Positions 43,051 to 50,463 of a DNA stretch of 64,000 bases are shown one piece after another. The first letter of the stretch is position 1. Each line of letters opens with the position of its first letter. Origin of the DNA: Aquimarina sp. MMG016 (lineage in GTDB: Bacteria; Bacteroidota; Bacteroidia; Flavobacteriales; Flavobacteriaceae); NCBI RefSeq assembly GCF_018100805.1, contig NZ_JAGJEA010000006.1, positions 1-64,000 of the forward strand, given 5' to 3'. The translations under genes and the position numbers were made by a program. The notes below the pieces were generated by a model. That model was not told where the DNA came from. It saw nothing but the letters and a program-made list of their open reading frames with translations, and did not search any database.

Positions 43051-43758
43051 ATGAAATTAGAAATCCTTACGAAAACTGAGAATCAGGAAATTCAAAAAAA
43101 AATCATTTCTGAAATAAGAGATTTGATTAATTATAAAAATTTAGAACCTGGTGACAAACTTCCTTCGGAAAGAACTTTATCAGAAAAGTTTGGGGTTAGC
43201 AGAAGTAACATCAGAGATGCAATTCAAAAATTAGAGTTTTATGGTTTACTAAAGTCAATGCCACAAAGCGGAACTTTTGTAGCTAATATTGGTGTAACCG
43301 CTATGAATGGTATGATAGAAGATATTCTCAGATTGGATGATCCTGATTTTAAATCTTTAGTAGAAACTCGTATACTATTAGAATTGAAAACCGCTCGACT
43401 AGCTGCTTTAAGAAGAACAGAAGACGATCTACGGCTTATGAAAGAGGCACTTGATGCATATTCTAATAAGGTTGTAGCCGGACAGGACGCAGTACAAGAA
43501 GATTTATTATTTCATTTAGCTATTGCAAAAGCAAGTGGAAACAGCACCATGAATACTTTTATGTTAATCATCACTCCGGAGATCATAACCAACTTCGAAA
43601 AATACCATGTATGTAATAATAATCAAGCTTTTTTAGGCATTCAAGAACATAATGACATTTATGAAGCAATTAAAAATCAAGATCCAAAATTAGCCAAGGA
43701 GAAAATGAAAAAACACTTCAAGATATTATATCAATATTGCTATAACCAAAAAAGTTAA
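43051..43758 (+). CDS. FadR-type GntR regulator 2 of the alginate locus
   Basis: 235 residues. Winged HTH at about 15-75 (LEPGDKLPSERTLSEKFGVSRSNIRDAIQKLEFYGL) and FCD domain at about 90-225 (DLLFHLAIAKAS, IITPEIITNF). It is a paralogue of GntR-1, with about half or more of the residues identical by eye. The recognition helices differ (SRNQLRQA versus SRSNIRDA), so the two may have distinct or overlapping preferences. It sits at the head of the catabolic part (MFS, SDR, kinase, aldolase), which has no operator of its own and may be read through from here. Confidence 0.92.
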   Translation: MKLEILTKTENQEIQKKIISEIRDLINYKNLEPGDKLPSERTLSEKFGVSRSNIRDAIQKLEFYGLLKSMPQSGTFVANIGVTAMNGMIEDILRLDDPDFKSLVETRILLELKTARLAALRRTEDDLRLMKEALDAYSNKVVAGQDAVQEDLLFHLAIAKASGNSTMNTFMLIITPEIITNFEKYHVCNNNQAFLGIQEHNDIYEAIKNQDPKLAKEKMKKHFKILYQYCYNQKS

Positions 43759-43943
43759 AAAAGAAACATTGTAAACAAAATTCAAATTCTAATCATTTTA
43801 ATCTTCAAGTTAATAATTCGTATTTAAAACGCCCGAAAGGTTAAATAGAATCATAAAATAAAATAGGAGTTGATGAGCTTTGCTACTATTTTGAGTAAAA
43901 GTTCTTAGCACTTTTTCAAAAAACATTCTCAATAAAAAAATAT

Positions 43944-45245
43944 ATGAAAATAAAAGGATTAAGATGGTGGATTATTGGTTTAATAGCGTTAGCAACCATT
44001 ATAAACTACATTGACAGGCAATCACTTAGTGTTTTGTGGCCAGATATTGCTGAAGATTTATACCCTGACAAGTCCACAGACGAAAGAAAAGATATCTACG
44101 GTTGGATCTCCTCAATTTTCTTATTCTCCTATGCTTTTGGTCAAGCAATTTTCGGAAAGATTTTTGATAAAATAGGAACCCGTTTAGGTTTTGCACTGTC
44201 AATAGGTTTTTGGTCCCTAGCTACCGCACTACACGCATTAGCAAAAGGTTTTCTAAGCTTTTCAATCTTTAGGTCTATTCTTGGTGTTGCTGAAGCTGGA
44301 AATTGGCCAGGTGCTGCAAAAGGAAATGCAGAGTGGTTTCCATCCAAAGAACGTGCTTTTGCCCAAGGAATTTTCAACTCGGGTGCCGCTATTGGAGGTA
44401 TTATATCAATTCCTGCAATCGCTTTTATGACCATTCATTTTAGCTGGCAAATGATATTTGTAATCATAGGACTTATGGGATTACTATGGTTAATTCCTTG
44501 GATGCTAATAATGAAAGCCCCACCAGGAAAACACCCTTGGCTTACAGAAAAAGAACGGAATTATATTCTTGACAAATCAAAAAATATAGGCCAAGTTGAA
44601 GATAATAATCAACCTGATGAATATAATCCAGAAACCGGAAAAATGTTATCCCATAAAGAAAGTTGGGGTGTAATTTTTGCATCAGCAGCAATCGATCCTA
44701 TTTGGTGGCTGTTTGTATTCTGGATTCCTATCTATCTATCAGAAGTATATGGTATGGATGTTAAAGCAGTTGGAATCTATGGCTGGGTCCCATACGTTGG
44801 AGCAATGATTGGCGCATGGTTTGGAGGATTGTTGGCTCAAAATCGTATTAAATCAGGTTGGAATATCAATAAAACCAGAAAGTCTGTTATCACCTTAGGT
44901 TGTTTAATTATGTTACCGTGTTTTTACTTATTGTCCGATCCCGGAAGCCCAGTCAATGCCGTATTAATTATGGCAGTTATTCTTTTCGGATTCCAAACGG
45001 CTATTGGCAATATACAAACATTACCAAGTGATTTATTTGGCAAAAAGACAGTTGGAACTCTATCTGGTTTATCTGGAATGTCGGCAAAATTTGCCGGGGT
45101 AGGTCTTACCGCATTAGTATCCACTTTAACAGCTGGAGGGAATTACACCCCGGCATTTATAGTTGGAGCCGTTTTGACTTTAATAGTTTTGGCGAGCGTA
45201 TGGATTTTATGCCGTAATATTCAACCATTAAAAGAGAAAAATTAA
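43944..45245 (+). CDS. ExuT-like MFS hexuronate/uronate transporter
   Basis: 433 residues with 12 predicted transmembrane segments. N-terminal INYIDRQSLSVLWPDIAEDL and FRSILGVAEAGNWPGAAKGNAEWFP are typical of the anion:cation symporter (ExuT/GudP) group of the MFS. It probably moves DEH or other alginate monouronates across the inner membrane with protons. It is 185 bp after GntR-2 and 27 bp before the SDR gene. I see no operator in the gap. Confidence 0.9.
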   Translation: MKIKGLRWWIIGLIALATIINYIDRQSLSVLWPDIAEDLYPDKSTDERKDIYGWISSIFLFSYAFGQAIFGKIFDKIGTRLGFALSIGFWSLATALHALAKGFLSFSIFRSILGVAEAGNWPGAAKGNAEWFPSKERAFAQGIFNSGAAIGGIISIPAIAFMTIHFSWQMIFVIIGLMGLLWLIPWMLIMKAPPGKHPWLTEKERNYILDKSKNIGQVEDNNQPDEYNPETGKMLSHKESWGVIFASAAIDPIWWLFVFWIPIYLSEVYGMDVKAVGIYGWVPYVGAMIGAWFGGLLAQNRIKSGWNINKTRKSVITLGCLIMLPCFYLLSDPGSPVNAVLIMAVILFGFQTAIGNIQTLPSDLFGKKTVGTLSGLSGMSAKFAGVGLTALVSTLTAGGNYTPAFIVGAVLTLIVLASVWILCRNIQPLKEKN

Positions 45246-45272
45246 AAAACTAACTTAATAATTATTTAAAAA

Positions 45273-46034
45273 ATGAATGTAAAAGGAAAAGTTGCCATTG
45301 TAACTGGAGCTACCGGTGGTATTGGTTTTGAAGTTGCAAAAAGATTAGGCAACGATGGATATATTGTAATTTTAAACGGTATAGAAGATGATAAAGGAGC
45401 CCAAAGAGTTGAAGAACTTACTGCCCAAGGAATAACTGCTGAGTATTATGGATTTGACGTTACAAATGAAGAAGCTGTAACTTCTAACATAAATGCAATT
45501 GGAGAAAAGTATGGCAAAATTGATGTACTGGTGAATAATGCCGGAGGATTAGGTGGAAGATCCAGATTTGAAGAAATGACTACAGAATTTTACAGATCTG
45601 TAATGGCGTTAAACTTAGACTCAACATTTTTTGCCTCAAGAGCTGCTATTCCATTTCTTAAAAAAGGAGAAAATGCTTCTATTATTAATTATACATCTAA
45701 TGCCGGATGGACTGCAGGAGGACCTGGAGCAGGAATATATGGAACTTCTAAAGCAGCTGTTAATGCAATAACCAGAGCATTAGCTAAAGACCTGGCAGAA
45801 TACGGTATTAGAGTAAATGCAGTATCACCTGGTACGATTGATACTCCATTCCATGCCCAAATTAAATCAACAAAGCCAGAAGTTTTTGCTTCCTGGAAAA
45901 ATAATATTCTATTAGGAAGATTAGGTCAACCAGAAGATGTAGCTTCTGTTGTTTCTTTCTTAGCAAGCAATGACGCTGCTTTTATAACAGCAGAAACTAT
46001 TCAAATTGGTGGAGGACAAGCTTTGGGTATTTAA
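45273..46034 (+). CDS. SDR-family DEH reductase (forms KDG)
   Basis: 253-residue classical short-chain dehydrogenase. Cofactor motif TGATGGIGFEVAKRLG at residues 10-25, NNAGG near 86, catalytic Ser in IINYTSNAG and YxxxK in GIYGTSKAAV (about 155-164). In alginate loci this position encodes the NAD(P)H-dependent reductase of 4-deoxy-L-erythro-5-hexoseulose uronate (DEH) giving 2-keto-3-deoxygluconate. KduD-like activity on pectin-derived diketuronate is the alternative. Confidence 0.88.
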   Translation: MNVKGKVAIVTGATGGIGFEVAKRLGNDGYIVILNGIEDDKGAQRVEELTAQGITAEYYGFDVTNEEAVTSNINAIGEKYGKIDVLVNNAGGLGGRSRFEEMTTEFYRSVMALNLDSTFFASRAAIPFLKKGENASIINYTSNAGWTAGGPGAGIYGTSKAAVNAITRALAKDLAEYGIRVNAVSPGTIDTPFHAQIKSTKPEVFASWKNNILLGRLGQPEDVASVVSFLASNDAAFITAETIQIGGGQALGI

Positions 46035-46184
46035 GTAAAAATAAAGAATTATACATATATTTAAGTAATGGCTTATCAAACTAGTATTTCATCCTCTTCA
46101 TTAATAAGAACCGATGCTAGTATAAATGAAAGATGAACTTATTAGCTAATGTTTCATTCTTAATGACCATAAATTAAAACTAAA

Positions 46185-47189
46185 ATGAGTAAAGTAGTAA
46201 CCTTTGGAGAAGTTTTAATGAGAATAGCTCCACTGGGAAATAAAAAATTAAAACAATCTAATCAACTAGAGTACTACTTTGGCGGGACAGAGGCTAATGT
46301 GGCTATTTCACTTTCACAATTAGGTAATAAAACGCAGCATATAACTGCTGTATCTAATGATTTTGTAGGGGACGCTGTAAAAAGCTTTCTCCAAAAATTT
46401 GGTGTAGACATTAGTGCAATTATTGATTCAAATCATCCCTTGGGATTATATTTTCTAGAAGTCGGAGCTGTAATGAGGTCTAGTACTATATCTTATAATA
46501 GGTCTAATACAGCATTTAGCAATATTGATCCAAAACAGATAGACTGGCATACAATTCTTGAAGATTGTAATTGGTTTCATTGGACAGGTATCACTCCTGC
46601 CCTATCTTATAATGCATATCAAGCACTTAAAGATGGTCTTAAGGTAGCTAATGACAAAGGAATAACCATTTCAGCAGATCCTGCATATAGAAGTAATTTA
46701 TGGAATTACGAAAAAAATGCAATTGATACCCTTAATGAGCTTGTTGGTATGTCTACTATTTTTATTGGAGGACCAAATGAAATTAATGAATTATTCACTA
46801 CCACATTTTCTCATACTAAAGAAGGCTTTGTTGCTGGTAGTAAATTATTAATCAATGAACATCAAAACATCAAAAAAGTATTTGATAAAACCAGAACATC
46901 TCTTAATGCAAATTGGCATAAAATAAGAGCCCGAATGTGGAACGGTAATGAATATGCAGAAACTGACGAATTAGAAATCACCCATGTGATCGATAGAATT
47001 GGCACAGGTGATGCTTATGCTGCAGGGTTAATACATGGTTTACTGCACTACGATGATATTATGGCGCTCGAGTTTGCTAATGCTGCATGCGCAATTAAAC
47101 ATACTATAGAAGGAGATGCAAATCTTGTTACCGAAAAAGAGGTACTACAAATTATTCAAGGAAACTTAACCGGAAGAATTGTAAGATAA
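46185..47189 (+). CDS. kdgK: 2-keto-3-deoxygluconate kinase
   Basis: 334-residue PfkB kinase. N terminus VVTFGEVLMRIAP, substrate motif FGGTEANVAISLSQLGN (about 29-45), catalytic Asp in RIGTGDAYAAGLIHGLL (about 267-283). It phosphorylates KDG to KDPG, the substrate of the aldolase encoded 1 bp downstream, with which it must be translationally linked. A 150-bp gap to the SDR gene holds no clear promoter or operator. Confidence 0.93.
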   Translation: MSKVVTFGEVLMRIAPLGNKKLKQSNQLEYYFGGTEANVAISLSQLGNKTQHITAVSNDFVGDAVKSFLQKFGVDISAIIDSNHPLGLYFLEVGAVMRSSTISYNRSNTAFSNIDPKQIDWHTILEDCNWFHWTGITPALSYNAYQALKDGLKVANDKGITISADPAYRSNLWNYEKNAIDTLNELVGMSTIFIGGPNEINELFTTTFSHTKEGFVAGSKLLINEHQNIKKVFDKTRTSLNANWHKIRARMWNGNEYAETDELEITHVIDRIGTGDAYAAGLIHGLLHYDDIMALEFANAACAIKHTIEGDANLVTEKEVLQIIQGNLTGRIVR

Positions 47190-47190
47190 T

Positions 47191-47874
47191 ATGGCACAAT
47201 ATACCAGAATTGAAGTCGCACAAGTCATGGGATCCACAGGAATAGTTCCTTTGTTCTATCATCAAGATTTGAATATTGTAAAGAAAGTTATAAAATCATG
47301 TTATGATGGTGGCGCAAGAGTGTTCGAATTTACCAACAGAGGTGACCATGCTCAGGACATTTTTTCAGAGCTTTCTAAATGGATTATTACTGAATTACCT
47401 GGAATGATTTTAGGAGTAGGTTCTATTGTAGATGCAGGAACAGCTTCTCTATATATTCAGAACGGAGCTAATTTTATTGTCTCCCCAGTTCTCAATCCAG
47501 ATATTGCTAAAGTCTGTAATCGTAGAAAAATAGCTTGGCTGCCTGGTTGTGGAACACTATCCGAAATTAGCTATGCCGAAGAATTAGGAGCAGAAATTGT
47601 GAAAATTTTTCCGGCAGCTGAAGTTGGTGGCCCTAATTTTATTAAAAGTATTAAAGCTCCCTGTCCCTGGTCTAGTATTATGCCGAGTGGAGGTGTCAGT
47701 CCGGAAGAAGAAAACTTAAGTACCTGGTTTAAAGCAGGTGCATACTGTGTTGGTATGGGGTCTAAACTCATTGTTAAAAATAAGGAAGGTAATTTTGATC
47801 ATAATAGCATTACTAAACTTACCCAAAAATCAATCACAATTGTAAAAAACTTAAGAGTACAAAAAAGAAAATAG
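47191..47874 (+). CDS. eda: KDPG aldolase
   Basis: 227-residue KDPG/KHG aldolase that splits 2-keto-3-deoxy-6-phosphogluconate into pyruvate and glyceraldehyde-3-phosphate. (beta/alpha)8 motifs: GIVPLFYHQD, FEFTNRGDHA (catalytic Glu region), LGVGSIVDAGTASLYI, the Schiff-base lysine in AEIVKIFPAAEVGG (about 131-144) and SGGVSPEEENL. It closes the alginate catabolic chain and the operon, followed by the terminator at 47949-47981. Confidence 0.94.
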   Translation: MAQYTRIEVAQVMGSTGIVPLFYHQDLNIVKKVIKSCYDGGARVFEFTNRGDHAQDIFSELSKWIITELPGMILGVGSIVDAGTASLYIQNGANFIVSPVLNPDIAKVCNRRKIAWLPGCGTLSEISYAEELGAEIVKIFPAAEVGGPNFIKSIKAPCPWSSIMPSGGVSPEEENLSTWFKAGAYCVGMGSKLIVKNKEGNFDHNSITKLTQKSITIVKNLRVQKRK

Positions 47875-48084
47875 ATAATACCAACAATACATAAAGCCAA
47901 TATAAAGAAATCATATTATTGTTTATTTAGTTTTGAATTAGAAATGATGAAGCCCTTGTATAAAATAAATATGAGGGCTTCTCTTTTACTACGATTATAC
48001 TGGTATCAAAACTAAATATTCATAATAACCTTATGTTTCTCTAAACACTTTTCAACAAGTAATAATCTGATTAAAAACACATTT
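47866..48084. repeat. Direct repeat copy A (about 220 bp)
   Basis: It begins in the last codons of eda and runs to just before the convergent 187-residue gene. The copy at 48769-48974 matches over most of its length (for example AATCATATTATTGTTTATTT and the ATCTGATTAAAAACA end). Copy A carries an 11-bp internal tandem duplication (ATAAAGCCAAT). It includes a + strand terminator hairpin GAAGCCCT / AGGGCTTC (47949-47956 and 47974-47981) followed by TCTTTT. Confidence 0.85.
47949..47985 (+). terminator. Intrinsic terminator of the alginate catabolic operon
   Basis: GAAGCCCT (47949-47956) and AGGGCTTC (47974-47981) form a perfect 8-bp stem, followed by TCTTTT, 75 bp after the eda stop. The second copy at 48842-48874 has one mismatch in the stem. 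Confidence 0.75.
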
Positions 48085-48093
48085 CATTAACGA

Positions 48094-48657
48094 TTACCAT
48101 AAATACCCAATACCTAATCCAAAGGTTGGGATGATACCATTTTCTTGTAATTCTACAGTATACAATCCTGACTTTTCCTTGTAATCGAAGGACATATAAC
48201 TAATTCCTAAATTGAGATCTAATGTTAAACCATCTTTATTTACTAGTTGATAACCTGTTTTAAGACCGGTACCTAGCGAATCAAAGTTAATGTCTTGATT
48301 GATGGGTAAGAGTGTTAAAAAAAAATTGATAACTTCCGCCTCTCCCGTTTCAACTATTCCGTTTTGATAATGGATTAGTCCTCCAAAATAGAATTTATTC
48401 ATAGACTTTGTAAAGTAGTATCGATATTGTAAAGAGGCTCCTTTGGATTTATATTTTAAACCACCAATTTTAAATCCACCTATTCCGGCACCTAATAATA
48501 ATGAAGAATGTTTTGTAATTGCCCTTTCATAAGATAATAAATCAGAGCCATCCCATAATGCCGCAGGATTAACTTTAATTGAGTTTGATGTTTCTTGTGA
48601 ATGAATACCCAAAACGGAAAAAACACTAAGGGTGATTACTAACAATATTTTCTTCAT
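48094..48657 (-). CDS. Small outer-membrane beta-barrel protein, unknown function
   Basis: 187 residues with a signal peptide (VLGIHS, about residue 20), alternating amphipathic strands (KNGF-free barrel type, e.g. SLQYRYYFTKSMNKFYFGGLIHY) and a C-terminal aromatic residue (LGIGYLW). It has the look of a DUF3575- or OmpA-like eight-strand barrel, but I cannot name the family. It is on the opposite strand to the alginate operons and lies exactly between two copies of a 200-bp direct repeat, so it seems to be an insertion in the original eda-LTD intergenic region. Confidence 0.7.
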   Translation of the reverse strand: MKKILLVITLSVFSVLGIHSQETSNSIKVNPAALWDGSDLLSYERAITKHSSLLLGAGIGGFKIGGLKYKSKGASLQYRYYFTKSMNKFYFGGLIHYQNGIVETGEAEVINFFLTLLPINQDINFDSLGTGLKTGYQLVNKDGLTLDLNLGISYMSFDYKEKSGLYTVELQENGIIPTFGLGIGYLW

Positions 48658-48768
48658 AACTTATGTAGCTTATCTTTTTGGTTTCTATAGTTTCTAATTT
48701 AATACTCTTAATGTCTTATACCACAAAAATGTTACCCTATGACAATGATAATTTTTAAAGAAAAAACA

Positions 48769-48974
48769 AGAAAAATAAATAATACCAACGTTACATAAAG
48801 AAATCATATTATTGTTTATTTAGTTTTGAATTAGAAATGATGAAACCCTTGTCTTAAACAAATATGAGGGCTTCTCTTTTACTGCGACCCTACTGTATAA
48901 AAACTAAATATCTAATAACCTTATACTTCTCTAAAACATCTTTTTAGCAAGCAATCATCTGATTAAAAACAATT
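48769..48974. repeat. Direct repeat copy B (about 205 bp)
   Basis: Second copy of the eda 3' region repeat, lying directly before the operator and promoter of the LTD protein gene. Its terminator hairpin (GAAACCCT / AGGGCTTC) has one mismatch, and the 11-bp internal duplication of copy A is absent. The 110 bp between the barrel gene and this copy show nothing else. Confidence 0.85.
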
Positions 48975-48997
48975 TATGTTTTATAGAAATAATTTAT

Positions 48998-49027
48998 TAT
49001 ATTTGGTTAACCAATTTGGTTGACCAA
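48998..49027 (+). promoter_or_regulatory. LTD gene promoter with two tandem operators
   Basis: -7 box TATATTTG (48998-49005). Operators TTGGTTAACCAA (49003-49014) and TTGGTTGACCAA (49016-49027), both full matches, centres 13 bp apart. Same layout as at PL6, susC and GntR-2, so the gene at 49060 belongs to the alginate regulon. The -33 element is weak. Confidence 0.85.
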
Positions 49028-49059
49028 AATTTTAAAATATAGAAATCTAAAAACTAATT

Positions 49060-50031
49060 ATGAAAAAATTACTACTTTCAATTAGTCTATTAGCTAGTTG
49101 TTCGATCTTTGCTCAGGGCACAGGTGAAGTTATCATAACAGAAATACACAATAGACCTCAAAAACCTTCTCAAATGCAACTAGATGCTGCATTACTACTT
49201 CCGGAAAACGCAGGTTTCTCCGGTGATATGACTCCAAATGAGGGGCACACAGAATGGTTTGAAATATATAATACTACCGCTTCTAGTATAGATATGACCG
49301 GTTGGGTTATACAAGATGAATCTTCAAGTAGTGCATCTACAGTAATAGGATCTTTTACCTTAGGAGCTGGTGAGTATGCAATGTTTACTGGATTTTATAT
49401 TCCAGATGCGCACGGAGGAATTATTCCGGATTATGTATATGATTATAAAAAACCAAGCTTTAATAATGAGTCAAGTTATAGTGATGTTGGTGATTCAGCT
49501 TGTCCGGATGGTGTTTCAATCTTTAAGGCAGATGGAACTACTCTAGTAGACACAGTAGAGTATGATTACGGATACAATATATCTACCTGTGTAGAAGCTC
49601 AGGACACAGATCATGATTTTCCACCTCAGGGTGGCAGTTCTAGAACTAGTTTTATATTGTCACCTACTGAACTTACCGCAACTGATAACGACATAGCAGC
49701 TAACTGGAGCTATTCTATAACTGAATACGAAACTGATACAAATCAAAAAGGTAGTCCAGGTGTGGCAAACAACGTTAATATTTTAAGTGTTTCTAATTTT
49801 ACTTCAGGTAAAAATACCAAAATTAATATCTATCAGTCTGGTAATTCACTTTCTGTTCGAACAAATGATTTTGCATTAAAAAATATTAATATTTTCAATA
49901 TTGCCGGACAATTATCACTTTATTCAAAAGTAAATGATGTTGATATCGCCGGTTTGACTAATGGTATATATATTCTTCAAGTCGAATTAGTTGATAACAT
50001 AACCGAAACCGTAAAGTTTATAAAATTATAA
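49060..50031 (+). CDS. Lamin-tail-domain protein with T9SS sorting domain, alginate regulon
   Basis: 323 residues. Signal peptide (CSIFAQ, about 19); lamin tail domain at about 22-150 (VIITEIHNRP, EWFEIYNTT, DMTGWVIQD); a T9SS type A-like C-terminal domain at about 250-323 (NIFNIAGQLSLYSKV and GIYILQVEL). It is therefore secreted and either anchored or released by T9SS. No catalytic motif is seen. LTD domains are found in surface and nuclease proteins and may bind ligands. Two perfect operators upstream place it in the alginate regulon, but the function is unknown. Confidence 0.85.
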   Translation: MKKLLLSISLLASCSIFAQGTGEVIITEIHNRPQKPSQMQLDAALLLPENAGFSGDMTPNEGHTEWFEIYNTTASSIDMTGWVIQDESSSSASTVIGSFTLGAGEYAMFTGFYIPDAHGGIIPDYVYDYKKPSFNNESSYSDVGDSACPDGVSIFKADGTTLVDTVEYDYGYNISTCVEAQDTDHDFPPQGGSSRTSFILSPTELTATDNDIAANWSYSITEYETDTNQKGSPGVANNVNILSVSNFTSGKNTKINIYQSGNSLSVRTNDFALKNINIFNIAGQLSLYSKVNDVDIAGLTNGIYILQVELVDNITETVKFIKL

Positions 50032-50040
50032 TACTAAAGA

Positions 50041-50165
50041 GGATGTCTAAAAAGTCTTTAAAACCTAAAATTGTCAGTCAGAGCTTGTCGAAGACATTTT
50101 TAAAGTTAATAAGTTAACAACTTCGACAGGCTCAATTTGACATTGTAAAGTTACTTTTTAGACCC
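50041..50165. repeat. Nested palindromic repeat element
   Basis: Outer arms GTCTAAAAAGT (50045-50055) and ACTTTTTAGAC (50153-50163) are perfect complements. Inside, GAGCTTGTCGAAG (50081-50093) and CTTCGACAGGCTC (about 50121-50133) form a second inverted pair. The unit could fold as a two-tier hairpin after the LTD gene. The rest of the 430-bp intergenic region up to 50463 is AT-rich; it contains a degenerate operator-like half-site TTTGGTATATGCAA (near 50190) and the small frame at 50322. Confidence 0.65.
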
Positions 50166-50321
50166 TGTTTTATATAACATATTTTTCTTTTGGTATATGC
50201 AATGCGGGTAAAAAACTAAACATTATTGACGATAACAAAGTTTTAACCATTCACAACACTAAACACTTTGATCAAATAAACAGTAGTTCCTACAATAAAG
50301 TTTCATTAATAAAACTTAAAA

Positions 50322-50414
50322 ATGAAAAAGCAAATTGCAAAAAATAGACTGACTATTACACTTTTACTTTTTTACTCCTTCTTGTTTTCTGTTATTCAGT
50401 TATTCTTCTCATAA
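50322..50414 (+). CDS. Possible 30-residue hydrophobic peptide
   Basis: ATG at 50322, stop TAA at 50412. It starts MKKQIAKNR, then 21 mostly hydrophobic residues (LTITLLLFYSFLFSVIQLFFS). It resembles a signal peptide or a single membrane helix and ends 49 bp before the next gene. It may be a genuine small protein, the remnant of an exported protein, or chance; nothing else supports it. Confidence 0.25.
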   Translation: MKKQIAKNRLTITLLLFYSFLFSVIQLFFS

Positions 50415-50463
50415 TTTGAACAACAATATTAATTTGAAAGGATAAAATACCCTATCTAACTCT

